Positions 13,533 to 20,290 of a DNA stretch of 20,290 nucleotides are shown here, in pieces (the first letter of the stretch is position 1; each line of letters starts with the position of its first letter). A program made the translations under genes and the position numbers. Source of the stretch: a virus. Under the pieces are notes generated by a model. It was not told the DNA's origin. It did no database searches and worked only from the letters and a program-made list of their open reading frames with translations. Where the stretch lies: the IMG/VR virus record IMGVR_UViG_3300025276_003456, positions 1 through 20,290 of that record, one strand, 5' to 3'.

Positions 13533-14585
13533 TTATTGCAGTTTTTTTAATTTTTTAGATAACTTGGTTTTATATGCAGTTATAGCCGATTCACTCATAG
13601 TAACCATTGGCACATCAGCCTCGGACATACTAGACTGATCATAATCTATGCTATGATAAACTGAACTAATATAATCAGCTGATTTGGTAATTTTAGCCTG
13701 TTGCCAGCCTTCAATGCCTTCGGCTTCACTTACATGCTTCAACATTTCGTGCAGCTTAATAGCATATTTTGCAAGTTTGTACAAGTCGGCTCTTGCCATT
13801 TGTACTTCATGATCACGTTCCACAATATCAGCCATACTACCAAGGCCTTCGTTTGTTAGTTCTGTTTCTGTAAATGATTTACTTTTATCTAACATTACAA
13901 GTGTTGGGCCAAATTTTTGTGTGCTGCTTTCACTTTCTACCCAGTTACGGAACTTGCGATATAAGTCAGGTTCCATAACAAATTGTTTTAGCGCAGGACG
14001 ATATGCTTGTAACATTTTTTTAGCAAGTTTGTTTCTTGGTGCCGTGTCATTTAAAAAATTCATTATATTTCGATTATCAACTGAAAAGTACTTTATAGTT
14101 TTTTCAGGATCTTGACGACCTTTGCCTGTTAACGCACTTGCAGCATGTCCTGCCGGAAGACGTTTTTTACCCGGGCCGTCGCTATCAAATGGATTTTCAG
14201 GCTTTTCGTCTTCGGGTCTATATTTTACTTCAACTTTTTCAGCATATGCTTTGCTACTTAAAGTATCTAGAGCTTTGTCAAGATGGGGAAATACTTTCTC
14301 GGCAATTCTAGGATTTTCAATATATAAAACTAATTTTTTAGGTATTCTAGTACCTTTAAATAATGATCGAACAGCATCTACAATAGCTTTATCAGTATTC
14401 AAATTCATAAATCTTACAGTTTCTTTGTCACCATCTTTTACATCCATTGGATTTTGTCTAAATCCTGCATAGGCCATTAGTTTGCCTTTGCCTTTGTCCA
14501 TAGTCTGTATTTTTTTAGCCTTGAATCGCATGTACATTATGCTATCGTTGTCTTCATCTAAGGTTGTGTGTATTTCGCTGCTCAT
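13533..14585 (-). CDS. Probable virion-associated protein, 350 aa
   Basis: The start is the ATG at 14585, 8 bases after GGAG; an ATG two codons earlier lies too close to that site. The amino part has YMRFKAKKIQTMDKGKGKLM, then NLNTDKAIVDAVRSLFKGTR and KKLVLYIENPRIAEKVFPHL, an alpha/beta region. A Pro/Gly/Lys-rich linker (DSDGPGKKRLPAGH) leads to a helical carboxyl half with a GWQQAKITKSADYISSVYHS motif that I recall from virion and prohead proteins of marine T4-like phages. No enzyme motif is evident. A late-type box (14604-14611) precedes it, which suits a structural role. Its position downstream of the leader-bearing genes suggests a head or internal protein; exact function unknown. Confidence 0.72.
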   Translation of the reverse strand: MSSEIHTTLDEDNDSIMYMRFKAKKIQTMDKGKGKLMAYAGFRQNPMDVKDGDKETVRFMNLNTDKAIVDAVRSLFKGTRIPKKLVLYIENPRIAEKVFPHLDKALDTLSSKAYAEKVEVKYRPEDEKPENPFDSDGPGKKRLPAGHAASALTGKGRQDPEKTIKYFSVDNRNIMNFLNDTAPRNKLAKKMLQAYRPALKQFVMEPDLYRKFRNWVESESSTQKFGPTLVMLDKSKSFTETELTNEGLGSMADIVERDHEVQMARADLYKLAKYAIKLHEMLKHVSEAEGIEGWQQAKITKSADYISSVYHSIDYDQSSMSEADVPMVTMSESAITAYKTKLSKKLKKLQ

Positions 14586-14603
14586 AATCATTACTCCTAC
14601 AGT

Positions 14604-14611
14604 TATTTATC
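14604..14611 (-). promoter_or_regulatory. Late-type promoter box before 350-aa gene
   Basis: The minus strand reads GATAAATA (one mismatch to TATAAATA), overlapping the TAA stop of the 60-aa gene and about 19 bases before the chosen ATG. The GGAG of the 350-aa gene lies just beyond, consistent with a short late leader. Confidence 0.4.
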
Positions 14612-14789
14612 TTTTTAGAGTTGCACCAGTGAATAAATTTGTATTCTTATTTAATGCATTATCAGTTGGTTTTTGCATTTTAGGTTTCTTTTTACTCCTT
14701 GCTACTATAGGATTAGCAACACTAGCAACAGCACCTGCTGAAGTTCCGCCTGATGTAGCAGTTTCGTTTGTAATTTCGTGTATCTTCAT
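14607..14789 (-). CDS. Small leader-bearing protein, 60 aa
   Basis: A 60-aa protein that begins MKIHEITNETATSGGTSAG and continues with a low-complexity Ala/Val/Lys/Pro region (AGAVASVANPIVARSKKKPK). The first 10 residues match the leader pattern (MKIxEI.xE) of the neighbouring proteins, like the capsid-targeting sequence of T4 internal proteins. The basic remainder would suit a DNA-associated protein packed in the head. It starts 4 bases after the ADP-ribosyltransferase-like gene with a weak AAAGG Shine-Dalgarno. No conserved domain. Confidence 0.68.
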   Translation of the reverse strand: MKIHEITNETATSGGTSAGAVASVANPIVARSKKKPKMQKPTDNALNKNTNLFTGATLKR

Positions 14790-14793
14790 TAGA

Positions 14794-15678
14794 TTAACCT
14801 TTGTTTTGCTTAGGATAGTATATTTCGCCTGTGTTTATATTTTCAATCTTAGTTATTCTTGTTTTACCTTTGAATTTAACATCTCGATTAATTCTTCTTG
14901 CTGCTGAACCTGATTCTTTTCGTGAATCGGTTGTATCAGGACTAACCTGTGGCATCAACTTAGCTAGTAAGTCTTCCATAGTTTCTCTAAATGTATGATA
15001 TGCATCAAAACTAACTGCATTCCAACGGTCCCTAGCATCTTTGTACGTACTAGCATTTTGTAATAACTTTAGTGCCATTTGTTTTATTAACGGGCCTGCA
15101 GCTTTTCTAGGCTGCGCATTATTACGTAATATTTTTATAGTTTGATTCATAATCATATCTGCAGATTTGTCAGCATTTTTAATCATCCAATCAGTAGCCC
15201 ACCCTTGATTAGGATAACTTAGATCTGAATATTGATCTTTTTCTTCAGGTTCTAACGGATCGTCGGTTGCCCAACTAATAGGAGGGTCTTGTGGCCTAGT
15301 TGGTGCTTTTAATGATATTTTACTCATAACCTGTTGTGCAGCATCACTAATACTAGAAACTATTTCGTCTTCGTCGAGATCTGACGAACCTTTTGCATAT
15401 TGTAGTGTAACTAGTGCTTTTTCGCCGCCGTGTGATCCAACTGCTTCGTCGGCAATAGTTTCTGCAAACTCTCTATTATGAGCAACATATACTCCGCCCA
15501 TACTAGCTGTACTTGCACCATATGTATCTGCACTATATGTTTTCTTAGGAGGAGTTGCTAATAATCCATTTTTTAGTATACTGCGCACTAGGTTGGTACT
15601 AGTACCGTGATACATTATTTCTGTACGCTGCTGTTGACGTTCATTTAAATGTACAAATACTATTTCTGAAAATCGCAT
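14794..15678 (-). CDS. ADP-ribosyltransferase-like protein with head leader
   Basis: A 294-aa protein. Residues 1-12 (MRFSEIVFVHLN) look like a capsid-targeting leader ending in LNE, similar to the L/I-x-E cleavage sites of T4 prohead protease. From residue 22 comes MYHGTS followed by LVRSILKNGLL, then GGVYVAHNREFAETIAD (61-77). This is the first strand and helix (H-G-T-S) and second strand (G-V-Y-V-A...F-A) of ADP-ribosyltransferase folds of the H-Y-E type; candidate residues are His24, Tyr64 and perhaps Glu285 in TGEIYYP near the end. The family moves ADP-ribose from NAD to a protein or nucleic acid; T4 Alt does this to host RNA polymerase after injection. The start overlaps the previous stop by one base (TAATG). 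An alternative start at Met22 (15615) would lack the leader. The catalytic Glu is uncertain. Confidence 0.6.
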   Translation of the reverse strand: MRFSEIVFVHLNERQQQRTEIMYHGTSTNLVRSILKNGLLATPPKKTYSADTYGASTASMGGVYVAHNREFAETIADEAVGSHGGEKALVTLQYAKGSSDLDEDEIVSSISDAAQQVMSKISLKAPTRPQDPPISWATDDPLEPEEKDQYSDLSYPNQGWATDWMIKNADKSADMIMNQTIKILRNNAQPRKAAGPLIKQMALKLLQNASTYKDARDRWNAVSFDAYHTFRETMEDLLAKLMPQVSPDTTDSRKESGSAARRINRDVKFKGKTRITKIENINTGEIYYPKQNKG

Positions 15679-16202
15679 TAGGAAGCGCCTACTAATTTAC
15701 CACGTAGAGGATGTTTGGTTTCGCCACTTCTACTAACCTTTGATTTCTTAGGCATAGGATCAGATCCTTTTGCATGATCGGCATGTTTATATTCACTTTC
15801 GGCGTGCATAGCTGCCATATGCTTTTTGTATTTTGCAGTACCTTTTTTATGCGGACTTTTACCTTCGTCGACTTTGTTCCACATTCTATCGCCAACTTTT
15901 TCAAAGTATCTTTTTATTACAACTCCGCCAAGAATGAGGGCAACTGCCATTCCAATTTCAAATTTATTTTCAATTAACATCTGAGCCATTTCTTCACCAA
16001 TTTGGCCTTTAACCCATTCCCACCCTTGATCAATTGCTGCAAGTGCAGCAGCACCTGTTGCTAGTTTTGTACCAAATTTACGCAATACCCATTTAAGAAA
16101 CGGCCACGCTCCTTTTGCAATTACCCACCGTAATACCCAAATAGCTGCCACAACTGGTAATGCTTCGTCAACTCGTTGTTCGGTAATTTCTTTAATTTTC
16201 AT
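15678..16202 (-). CDS. Leader-bearing membrane-active protein, 174 aa
   Basis: A 174-aa protein starting MKIKEITEQRVDEALP, a leader like its neighbours, possibly cut after VDE. Then a hydrophobic/amphipathic segment (AAIWVLRWVIAKGAWPFLKW, about 19-38), an Ala-rich helix, and a second hydrophobic segment (GMAVALILGGVVIKRYF, about 84-100). The carboxyl third is polar and rich in Lys, His and Ser (GTAKYKKHMAAMHAESEYKH). Two membrane-capable segments after a packaging leader suggest a protein carried in the virion and inserted in the host envelope during entry. No recognised family. ATGA overlap with the 63-aa gene upstream. Confidence 0.7.
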   Translation of the reverse strand: MKIKEITEQRVDEALPVVAAIWVLRWVIAKGAWPFLKWVLRKFGTKLATGAAALAAIDQGWEWVKGQIGEEMAQMLIENKFEIGMAVALILGGVVIKRYFEKVGDRMWNKVDEGKSPHKKGTAKYKKHMAAMHAESEYKHADHAKGSDPMPKKSKVSRSGETKHPLRGKLVGAS

Positions 16203-16390
16203 CTTTGCCTCCGCAAGCCAGTGATAACAGTTGATCTTCCGTATTGTGCTATTAGTATTGCTCTTGCTGATTGTATTGTTCTTGCACTAACTTGTACAGG
16301 AATTGTTTGAGAATAAAACTTCTGTTTAACCTTTACATATGCTGTAAAGATATCAAACCCACTATTAACTTTAATTTCTCTTAATAACAT
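16199..16390 (-). CDS. Small leader-like basic protein, 63 aa
   Basis: A 63-aa basic protein beginning MLLREIKVNSGFDIFTAY, a weaker match to the leader pattern. The rest includes VQVSARTIQSARAILIAQYG followed by RSTVITGLRRQR, an alpha/beta arrangement with an Arg-rich end. It directly abuts the stop of the 89-aa gene (TAG then ATG) and overlaps the next gene by ATGA. Likely conserved in related phages, function unknown. Confidence 0.68.
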   Translation of the reverse strand: MLLREIKVNSGFDIFTAYVKVKQKFYSQTIPVQVSARTIQSARAILIAQYGRSTVITGLRRQR

Positions 16391-16660
16391 CTAGTATTTA
16401 TTCCAATCAAAGAGTTTATGTTTTTCTTTTGCAACTTCGTCTAATGTGTGACCACCTTCGATTATTGCCCATTCGCTAGCAGTATAACGTGCTTCTTTTA
16501 CTTTACCGTTTGTGCGTAGGAAAGGAGGAACTCCGTTTTTTGTTACTTTATGTCCAAGTTTGTTTGCTTCAATTGAAGTTTGATTAACACCTACGTCAAC
16601 TGTAGTATTAACACCCTTTACAATACGTCCAACAGCTTCATCTAAGTCGTTTATTTTCAT
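16391..16660 (-). CDS. Leader-like hypothetical protein, 89 aa
   Basis: An 89-aa protein beginning MKINDLDEAVGRIVKGVNTT, in which the first residues (MKINDLDEA) resemble the leader family with a possible L-D-E/A cleavage site. It has a polar middle (SIEANKLGHKVTKNGVPPFL) and an end with SEWAIIEGGHTLDEVAKEKH. ATGA overlap with the 66-aa gene. No catalytic motif seen. Confidence 0.68.
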   Translation of the reverse strand: MKINDLDEAVGRIVKGVNTTVDVGVNQTSIEANKLGHKVTKNGVPPFLRTNGKVKEARYTASEWAIIEGGHTLDEVAKEKHKLFDWNKY

Positions 16661-16857
16661 ATCGGTTTTTCACCTGTTAAATGAGGCTGACTAAACCAAA
16701 GCTTAAACCATTCGTTAGTGCCGGGTTTGATATTTTTTTTACGTTGTATCTGTGCCTTTTCAGTGCCAGTAACACTCATGTTTTCAGGAACATAAGTTGT
16801 GAACCCTGTAAACTTATTTTTAATACCAGCAAGGTGTTGTAAGTCTTCTATATTCAT
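16657..16857 (-). CDS. Small conserved phage protein, 66 aa
   Basis: A 66-aa protein beginning MNIEDLQHLAGIKNKFTGF and ending NIKPGTNEWFKLWFSQPHL followed by TGEKPI. The PGTxEWFKLWFS-P-LTGEKP ending is a compact aromatic motif I recall from small proteins of marine T4-like phages. Both ends overlap neighbours by ATGA, so it is translated with them. Function unknown. Confidence 0.7.
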   Translation of the reverse strand: MNIEDLQHLAGIKNKFTGFTTYVPENMSVTGTEKAQIQRKKNIKPGTNEWFKLWFSQPHLTGEKPI

Positions 16858-18008
16858 TTTATTCTAGGTTCTACTGGACGCGGATGTTTTGATATCATTG
16901 GTCTTGGACGAAGATCCAAATTTGGCTTTAGTTTGTTAGCTTGTCTTATTTTTCCCGGAGTAGGCTTACCAGCAATAGGACCAGGCTCAACAGGAGGTTT
17001 TTCTTTAGTCATCGGCGGTTCAGGTCGTTTTGCATTTGGATCAATGCCTTTGAATTTTCTATAAGCCTTTTTAAATACATTATATGTTAGTTTTGCACCT
17101 TTAAGACCAGCTAATGTCATAAGACCGTTTGCAGCATCGGCACCTAGTTTGTCTATAAGTTGGTCTTTGGTAATTTCTTTTTTCTCAAACTTTTTAAGAG
17201 CTTTGTACATTTGATAAGCTGTGTAAGTTACATTTGCTACTTCAAATACTCCTATTATCATAGGAATAATTGCTGGACCTACTTCATTAAGTTTTGCTTC
17301 ATTAATTTTATAACATTCACAATGTTTACAATCTTTACCACATGTACATTCTGTAACAGGTTCGCCGCAACATTTCTTGCTGCACATTTCAACACCATCT
17401 TTTGTCCATGTTTTTTTATCTTCTGCAATAATTTCAAATATTTTCATGTTATTATGCACCCCAGTGATACTTTCGTAAAATGGGTTCTTAGGATCTGCGT
17501 CATTTGATTCATCGCTCCACCAATCTAATTCATATCGTTTGCCGTCTTCAAACTGTTTCTTCATTGCAAGTATGCGGCGTTCGTATTCTTCTTTAACTGG
17601 TTCTACTCTACCTGCTACAACATCCATAACAAAATTTAGTGTAGTTGCATTAGCTGTTAAACTTCCACATCTTGCGCCTACTTCATTCTTTAAGTGGTCA
17701 ATTAATATACTGCCACTACATTTCGCTAGTTCGTCACTTAGCTCTTCAGGAACTTCTAAGTCAACATAACAATAAACAAAGTCATAGTGCGGCGCCGGCG
17801 ATCCGTGTAGTATGTACTCGTCTCTCACAACTACTCTTTTAAATCCATCAATATTTTGCCATACAGTTTGCTCATTTGTAAACTGTTCAGGTTTACCAAA
17901 TGTTTTTTCCAGGTACTGACTGTACTCAACTGGATATTCATGATCCCAATTATCATAACTTACTTCTTGTTCTTCTTTAATTGACTGTTTAAATTCTACG
18001 AATCTCAT
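16854..18008 (-). CDS. Two-part protein with two leaders and Cys-rich region
   Basis: A 384-aa protein. Part 1 (1-187) begins MRFVEFKQSIKEEQEVSYDN, a capsid-leader-like start, followed by an unrecognised domain with Asp/Tyr-rich segments and DELAKCSGSILIDHLKNEVG (about 92-111). At Met188 a second leader starts, MKIFEIIAEDKK, strikingly close to the T4 internal-protein leader MKTYQEFIAEA. It is followed by eight Cys in residues 209-232 (MCSKKCCGEP..., CTCGKDCKHCEC), a likely metal-binding knuckle, then KINEAKLNE with two IxE/LxE sites and a hydrophobic stretch GPAIIPMIIGVFEVANVTYT (244-263). The end is basic and Pro-rich. GGGGTG lies 9 bases before the Met188 codon (17447), so the second part could also be made separately or the gene may be a fusion. 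The ATG overlaps the small ORF upstream (ATGA). Confidence 0.72.
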   Translation of the reverse strand: MRFVEFKQSIKEEQEVSYDNWDHEYPVEYSQYLEKTFGKPEQFTNEQTVWQNIDGFKRVVVRDEYILHGSPAPHYDFVYCYVDLEVPEELSDELAKCSGSILIDHLKNEVGARCGSLTANATTLNFVMDVVAGRVEPVKEEYERRILAMKKQFEDGKRYELDWWSDESNDADPKNPFYESITGVHNNMKIFEIIAEDKKTWTKDGVEMCSKKCCGEPVTECTCGKDCKHCECYKINEAKLNEVGPAIIPMIIGVFEVANVTYTAYQMYKALKKFEKKEITKDQLIDKLGADAANGLMTLAGLKGAKLTYNVFKKAYRKFKGIDPNAKRPEPPMTKEKPPVEPGPIAGKPTPGKIRQANKLKPNLDLRPRPMISKHPRPVEPRIK

Positions 18009-18172
18009 TTTTTACTCCAGTAAGCTAAACGTTCATTAGTACTTAGTCTAGCTTTTTCGTGTTCTTTGTGTTTTTCAACATATTTTTTCATCTCAGCATT
18101 TCGCCATTGCCGGCTGTATCCGTCAGGATATTCTTTGATTATTTCTTTCCACTTTTCATGTTCGCACACCAA
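18005..18172 (-). CDS. Small overlapping ORF, 54-55 aa, non-ATG start
   Basis: A short frame, 2 bases off that of the preceding large gene, ends with a TGA that overlaps the ATG of the 384-aa gene (ATGA). It fills the otherwise empty 130 bases between the two genes. The carboxyl 48 residues are charged and helical (KEIIKEYPDGYSRQWRN, then EMKKYVEKHKEHEKARL and a YWSKK end). An in-frame TAA about 13 codons upstream of the putative start limits the frame. TTG at 18172 or GTG at 18169 lies 7-10 bases after a GAGGA Shine-Dalgarno; the first ATG (18091) would give only 28 aa and no good Shine-Dalgarno. Coupling at both ends supports a real gene. Its amino part overlaps the end of the CCA-type protein. 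No homologue recognised. Confidence 0.55.
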   Translation of the reverse strand: MVCEHEKWKEIIKEYPDGYSRQWRNAEMKKYVEKHKEHEKARLSTNERLAYWSKK

Positions 18173-20290
18173 TGATACATCCTCGCTTTCTCGCCACTTG
18201 CATTTTTAGCACGTTTGCGTAGTGCTGTAACACTACCATTGCAACTAGCACCTGAACGTTTTACACGTCCTGGTCTGCTTTTGCCTTTTTTCTTACCGTC
18301 GGCAAAGTTTTCAGGTACTGGTTCATATCCAGGCTCGGCTTTTTCCTTTGGATTAACAAGTAAAAAGTTTGTAGTACTTCCGGCATGTATAGATTTCTTT
18401 GTAAGTCTAAATCCTATTGCTGCTGCAAACTGTTTTCCAAATCTCTGATATAGTCGTTCTCGTCCTCCAGCATTTTCTTTACTTGCTGAAAACTCTATAG
18501 ACTTTACAGGGTAATAAGTGAAATTATGGCTCATTTCTTTCCACCAGTCTTTAATAATTGCAATTACTGTAGCAAATATCTGATGTGCTCGTCCACCACC
18601 TGTTGTAATCATTTCACCGTCTACTCTAAATTCAATCTCCCAATCACCATCTTCGTGAAAATCATTAATGGAGACTAGAAGTGTAGGTGCACCACGCACT
18701 GCGCTTTTGCCTTCAAAATTAAATTCACTAGAATGAGTGATAGTATAAGGAAGTACACTATCCAATGACTCAGTAACATCGTCTCTTAATTTTTTCCTAC
18801 GCCTGCGGCCTGAAGCTTTTGCTGCTTTATAACTTTTTTTATATTTTTTAGACTTTAATTTTTCGTCAATCTTTTGAGTACTTTCGCCAAGCAGTTGATC
18901 TTTTGTAGCTTTATATCCACTTTGTTTCCATTTTTGTTTTAATAAATTTAATTTTTTACCTAAGTCTGGCCCTTTTTTAAATCCAGCTTGTATAAGATCA
19001 TTTCCATTAACTGGAAATACTGGTGCTTCAAAACTTTTAATATGGTTAGCAAAAATTTCGTACTTGCCTAACATTTGAGCCCATCTATATAGTAGTATTT
19101 TTGGAGTGCCATCAACTATCATATCTGACAGTATTTTTTTGTCTATAGGTGAATTCGCATGTTCAACTAAAAATTTAAGTATATTGTTGTCAACATTACT
19201 AAGTTTCCAACGTTTGCCGATACTAGCATCGCCCAGTCTTGCAAGATTTACTAATTCGTAGTCTCCGTCAACCATTGCACTAATATTTTTATTAGATAAT
19301 CCTATTGTTTTTAAAATTCCTGTACTAGACATTGCTGTTAGTATTTTTGCAATATTATTTCCAGATAAAATTTTACCCATTTCCATCCACACACGTTCAA
19401 CACTTACTTTTGTAAGTCCTGTGGCGTTAGCTTTTATTGCTTGTAGCGTTTCTTTTTCAAATTTAGGATTATCAAGCCTACCTTGGAATCTAAAGTAGCG
19501 TAGTATACGCAAGTAATCTTCTTGTATACGCCCAGCAGGATCGCCAACAAAACGACTTACTTTATTTTGCAAGTCATCCATGCCGTTGTGGTAATCAAAT
19601 AAGTTTCCGTCAAAGTCCATGCTCATAGCATTGTATGTTAGGTCTCTGCGTAGTGCATCTTGTTCCCATGAACGCACAAATTCTACTGTAGCATGTCTGC
19701 CATCTGTTTCGGCATCAGAACGTAACGTAGTTATTTCAAATTCTTCGCCGTTGATTATAGCAGTAATAGTACCATGTTCAATTCCTGAGGGTATGTGCTT
19801 AATACCAGCACTATCAAACATTTTCTGCATTTCTACAGGAGTTGCATCAGTAGCAAGATCGATATCCTTTGGTGCTTTGTTTAGTACAACATCTCTAACA
19901 GCACCGCCTACAATTCTTATTTCAAATTTATTCTTAGTAAACAATTTGTTTAGCTGTTGCATTTCAGAAGTAATAGGTATTTTATACTCTTCGCTTTCGT
20001 TAATGCTTTCTTTAACTTGATTAGGTCTACGTAACATAAATTTATGCATTCTTGCAATAGCTTGGTCTGCATACTCAAAATTGTTTGCAGTAGCAAATTT
20101 TTTTACTAATTTTTTATATAACTCAATTCTGCTGTCTTTAATATCTTTGCTAGTACGTGCTTCGCCTTCGCGGTGTGCATCAAATTGTATACTTTCAACT
20201 TCACGATGTTCGTCCATAAATTGTTTTATAGCTGATATAACACTCGAAAATACTCTGTATTCGTCTCCCATTCCTGTACGCTTTACTTCA
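18139..20290 (-). CDS. CCA-adding/poly(A) polymerase-type phage protein, start outside window
   Basis: An open frame of more than 710 codons that runs past the right edge; residue numbers count from the first in-window ATG (20271), which is probably not the true start. Residues about 1-65 match a second copy near 565-635 (see findings). Residues about 100-330 are an intact class II CCA-adding enzyme/poly(A) polymerase head and neck: GGAVRD (122-127), DIDLAT (136-141; catalytic Asp136, Asp138), RRDLTYNAMSMD (208-219) and EDYLRILRYFRF (251-262). It adds nucleotides to RNA 3' ends in known members. VKESINESEE (86-95) and DDVTES (about 496-501) resemble linker/cleavage sites. A Lys/Arg-rich stretch (about 473-498) separates the domains. 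The end carries a paired-Cys motif (Cys677, and MYHWCANMKSGKK with Cys702). Substrate could be tRNA or a phage RNA. Confidence 0.85.
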   Translation of the reverse strand, partial: EVKRTGMGDEYRVFSSVISAIKQFMDEHREVESIQFDAHREGEARTSKDIKDSRIELYKKLVKKFATANNFEYADQAIARMHKFMLRRPNQVKESINESEEYKIPITSEMQQLNKLFTKNKFEIRIVGGAVRDVVLNKAPKDIDLATDATPVEMQKMFDSAGIKHIPSGIEHGTITAIINGEEFEITTLRSDAETDGRHATVEFVRSWEQDALRRDLTYNAMSMDFDGNLFDYHNGMDDLQNKVSRFVGDPAGRIQEDYLRILRYFRFQGRLDNPKFEKETLQAIKANATGLTKVSVERVWMEMGKILSGNNIAKILTAMSSTGILKTIGLSNKNISAMVDGDYELVNLARLGDASIGKRWKLSNVDNNILKFLVEHANSPIDKKILSDMIVDGTPKILLYRWAQMLGKYEIFANHIKSFEAPVFPVNGNDLIQAGFKKGPDLGKKLNLLKQKWKQSGYKATKDQLLGESTQKIDEKLKSKKYKKSYKAAKASGRRRRKKLRDDVTESLDSVLPYTITHSSEFNFEGKSAVRGAPTLLVSINDFHEDGDWEIEFRVDGEMITTGGGRAHQIFATVIAIIKDWWKEMSHNFTYYPVKSIEFSASKENAGGRERLYQRFGKQFAAAIGFRLTKKSIHAGSTTNFLLVNPKEKAEPGYEPVPENFADGKKKGKSRPGRVKRSGASCNGSVTALRKRAKNASGEKARMYHWCANMKSGKK

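Noticed and set aside
16395-16402. AATAAATA as a late promoter before the 63-aa gene
   Set aside because: It is inside the coding end of the 89-aa gene, fits ordinary codons (Asn-Lys) and has one mismatch in a very AT-rich setting.
1-20290. tRNA genes, CRISPR arrays, insertion sequences or prophage attachment sites
   Set aside because: Gaps between genes are mostly below 70 bases and no cloverleaf, direct-repeat array or transposase motif was seen.

Overview
This window reads as part of the genome of a tailed, T4-superfamily bacteriophage with an AT-rich genome, most likely marine. The anchors are a T4 gp43-type family B DNA polymerase, a gp45-type sliding clamp, a DsbA-like transcription factor, tightly overlapping genes all on the minus strand, and many short conserved phage proteins. 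No host gene, rRNA, tRNA, insertion sequence, integrase or CRISPR array was seen. The host cannot be read from the sequence. The low GC and gene set resemble phages of marine alphaproteobacteria or cyanobacteria, but no photosynthesis gene is present.

All genes are transcribed from high to low coordinates. Region A (about 18000-20290, entering from beyond the right edge) holds a large protein with an intact CCA-adding/poly(A) polymerase domain set between two copies of another domain. Region B (13533-18008) is a chain of overlapping genes. Several of their products start with a short leader (MKIxEI, MRFxEF) resembling the capsid-targeting sequence of T4 internal head proteins. One of these carries an ADP-ribosyltransferase-like domain, which would make it a counterpart of the injected T4 Alt protein. 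Region C (8434-13468) is the replication block: ATP-grasp-like protein, DsbA-like factor, DNA polymerase, nucleotidyltransferase and clamp.

Region D (1-8434) centres on 7-deazaguanine chemistry. It has a DpdA-like tRNA-guanine-transglycosylase paralogue, QueD, FolE, a 23-codon ORF that looks like the amino end of QueE with the rest deleted, and a flavodoxin running off the left edge. FolE and QueD would make the preQ0 precursor, and DpdA would exchange guanine for the deazaguanine base in DNA. QueC is not in the window and QueE is only a stub, so those steps must come from the host or from genes outside. Sugar-metabolism genes (GalE-like epimerase, GT-B glycosyltransferase), a phosphoribosyltransferase and a GIY-YIG-like protein lie among them.

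Regulation is unusually readable. Four near-consensus sigma-70 promoters, each with exactly 17 bp between the -35 and -10 boxes, precede folE, queD, the clamp gene and the DsbA-like gene. T4-type late-promoter boxes (TATAAATA or one mismatch) lie before folE and before several genes of unknown or virion-related function. The folE promoter combines both types within about 36 bp. There is no gene-free stretch above 300 bases; the longest gaps are about 60-80 bases and hold these promoters.
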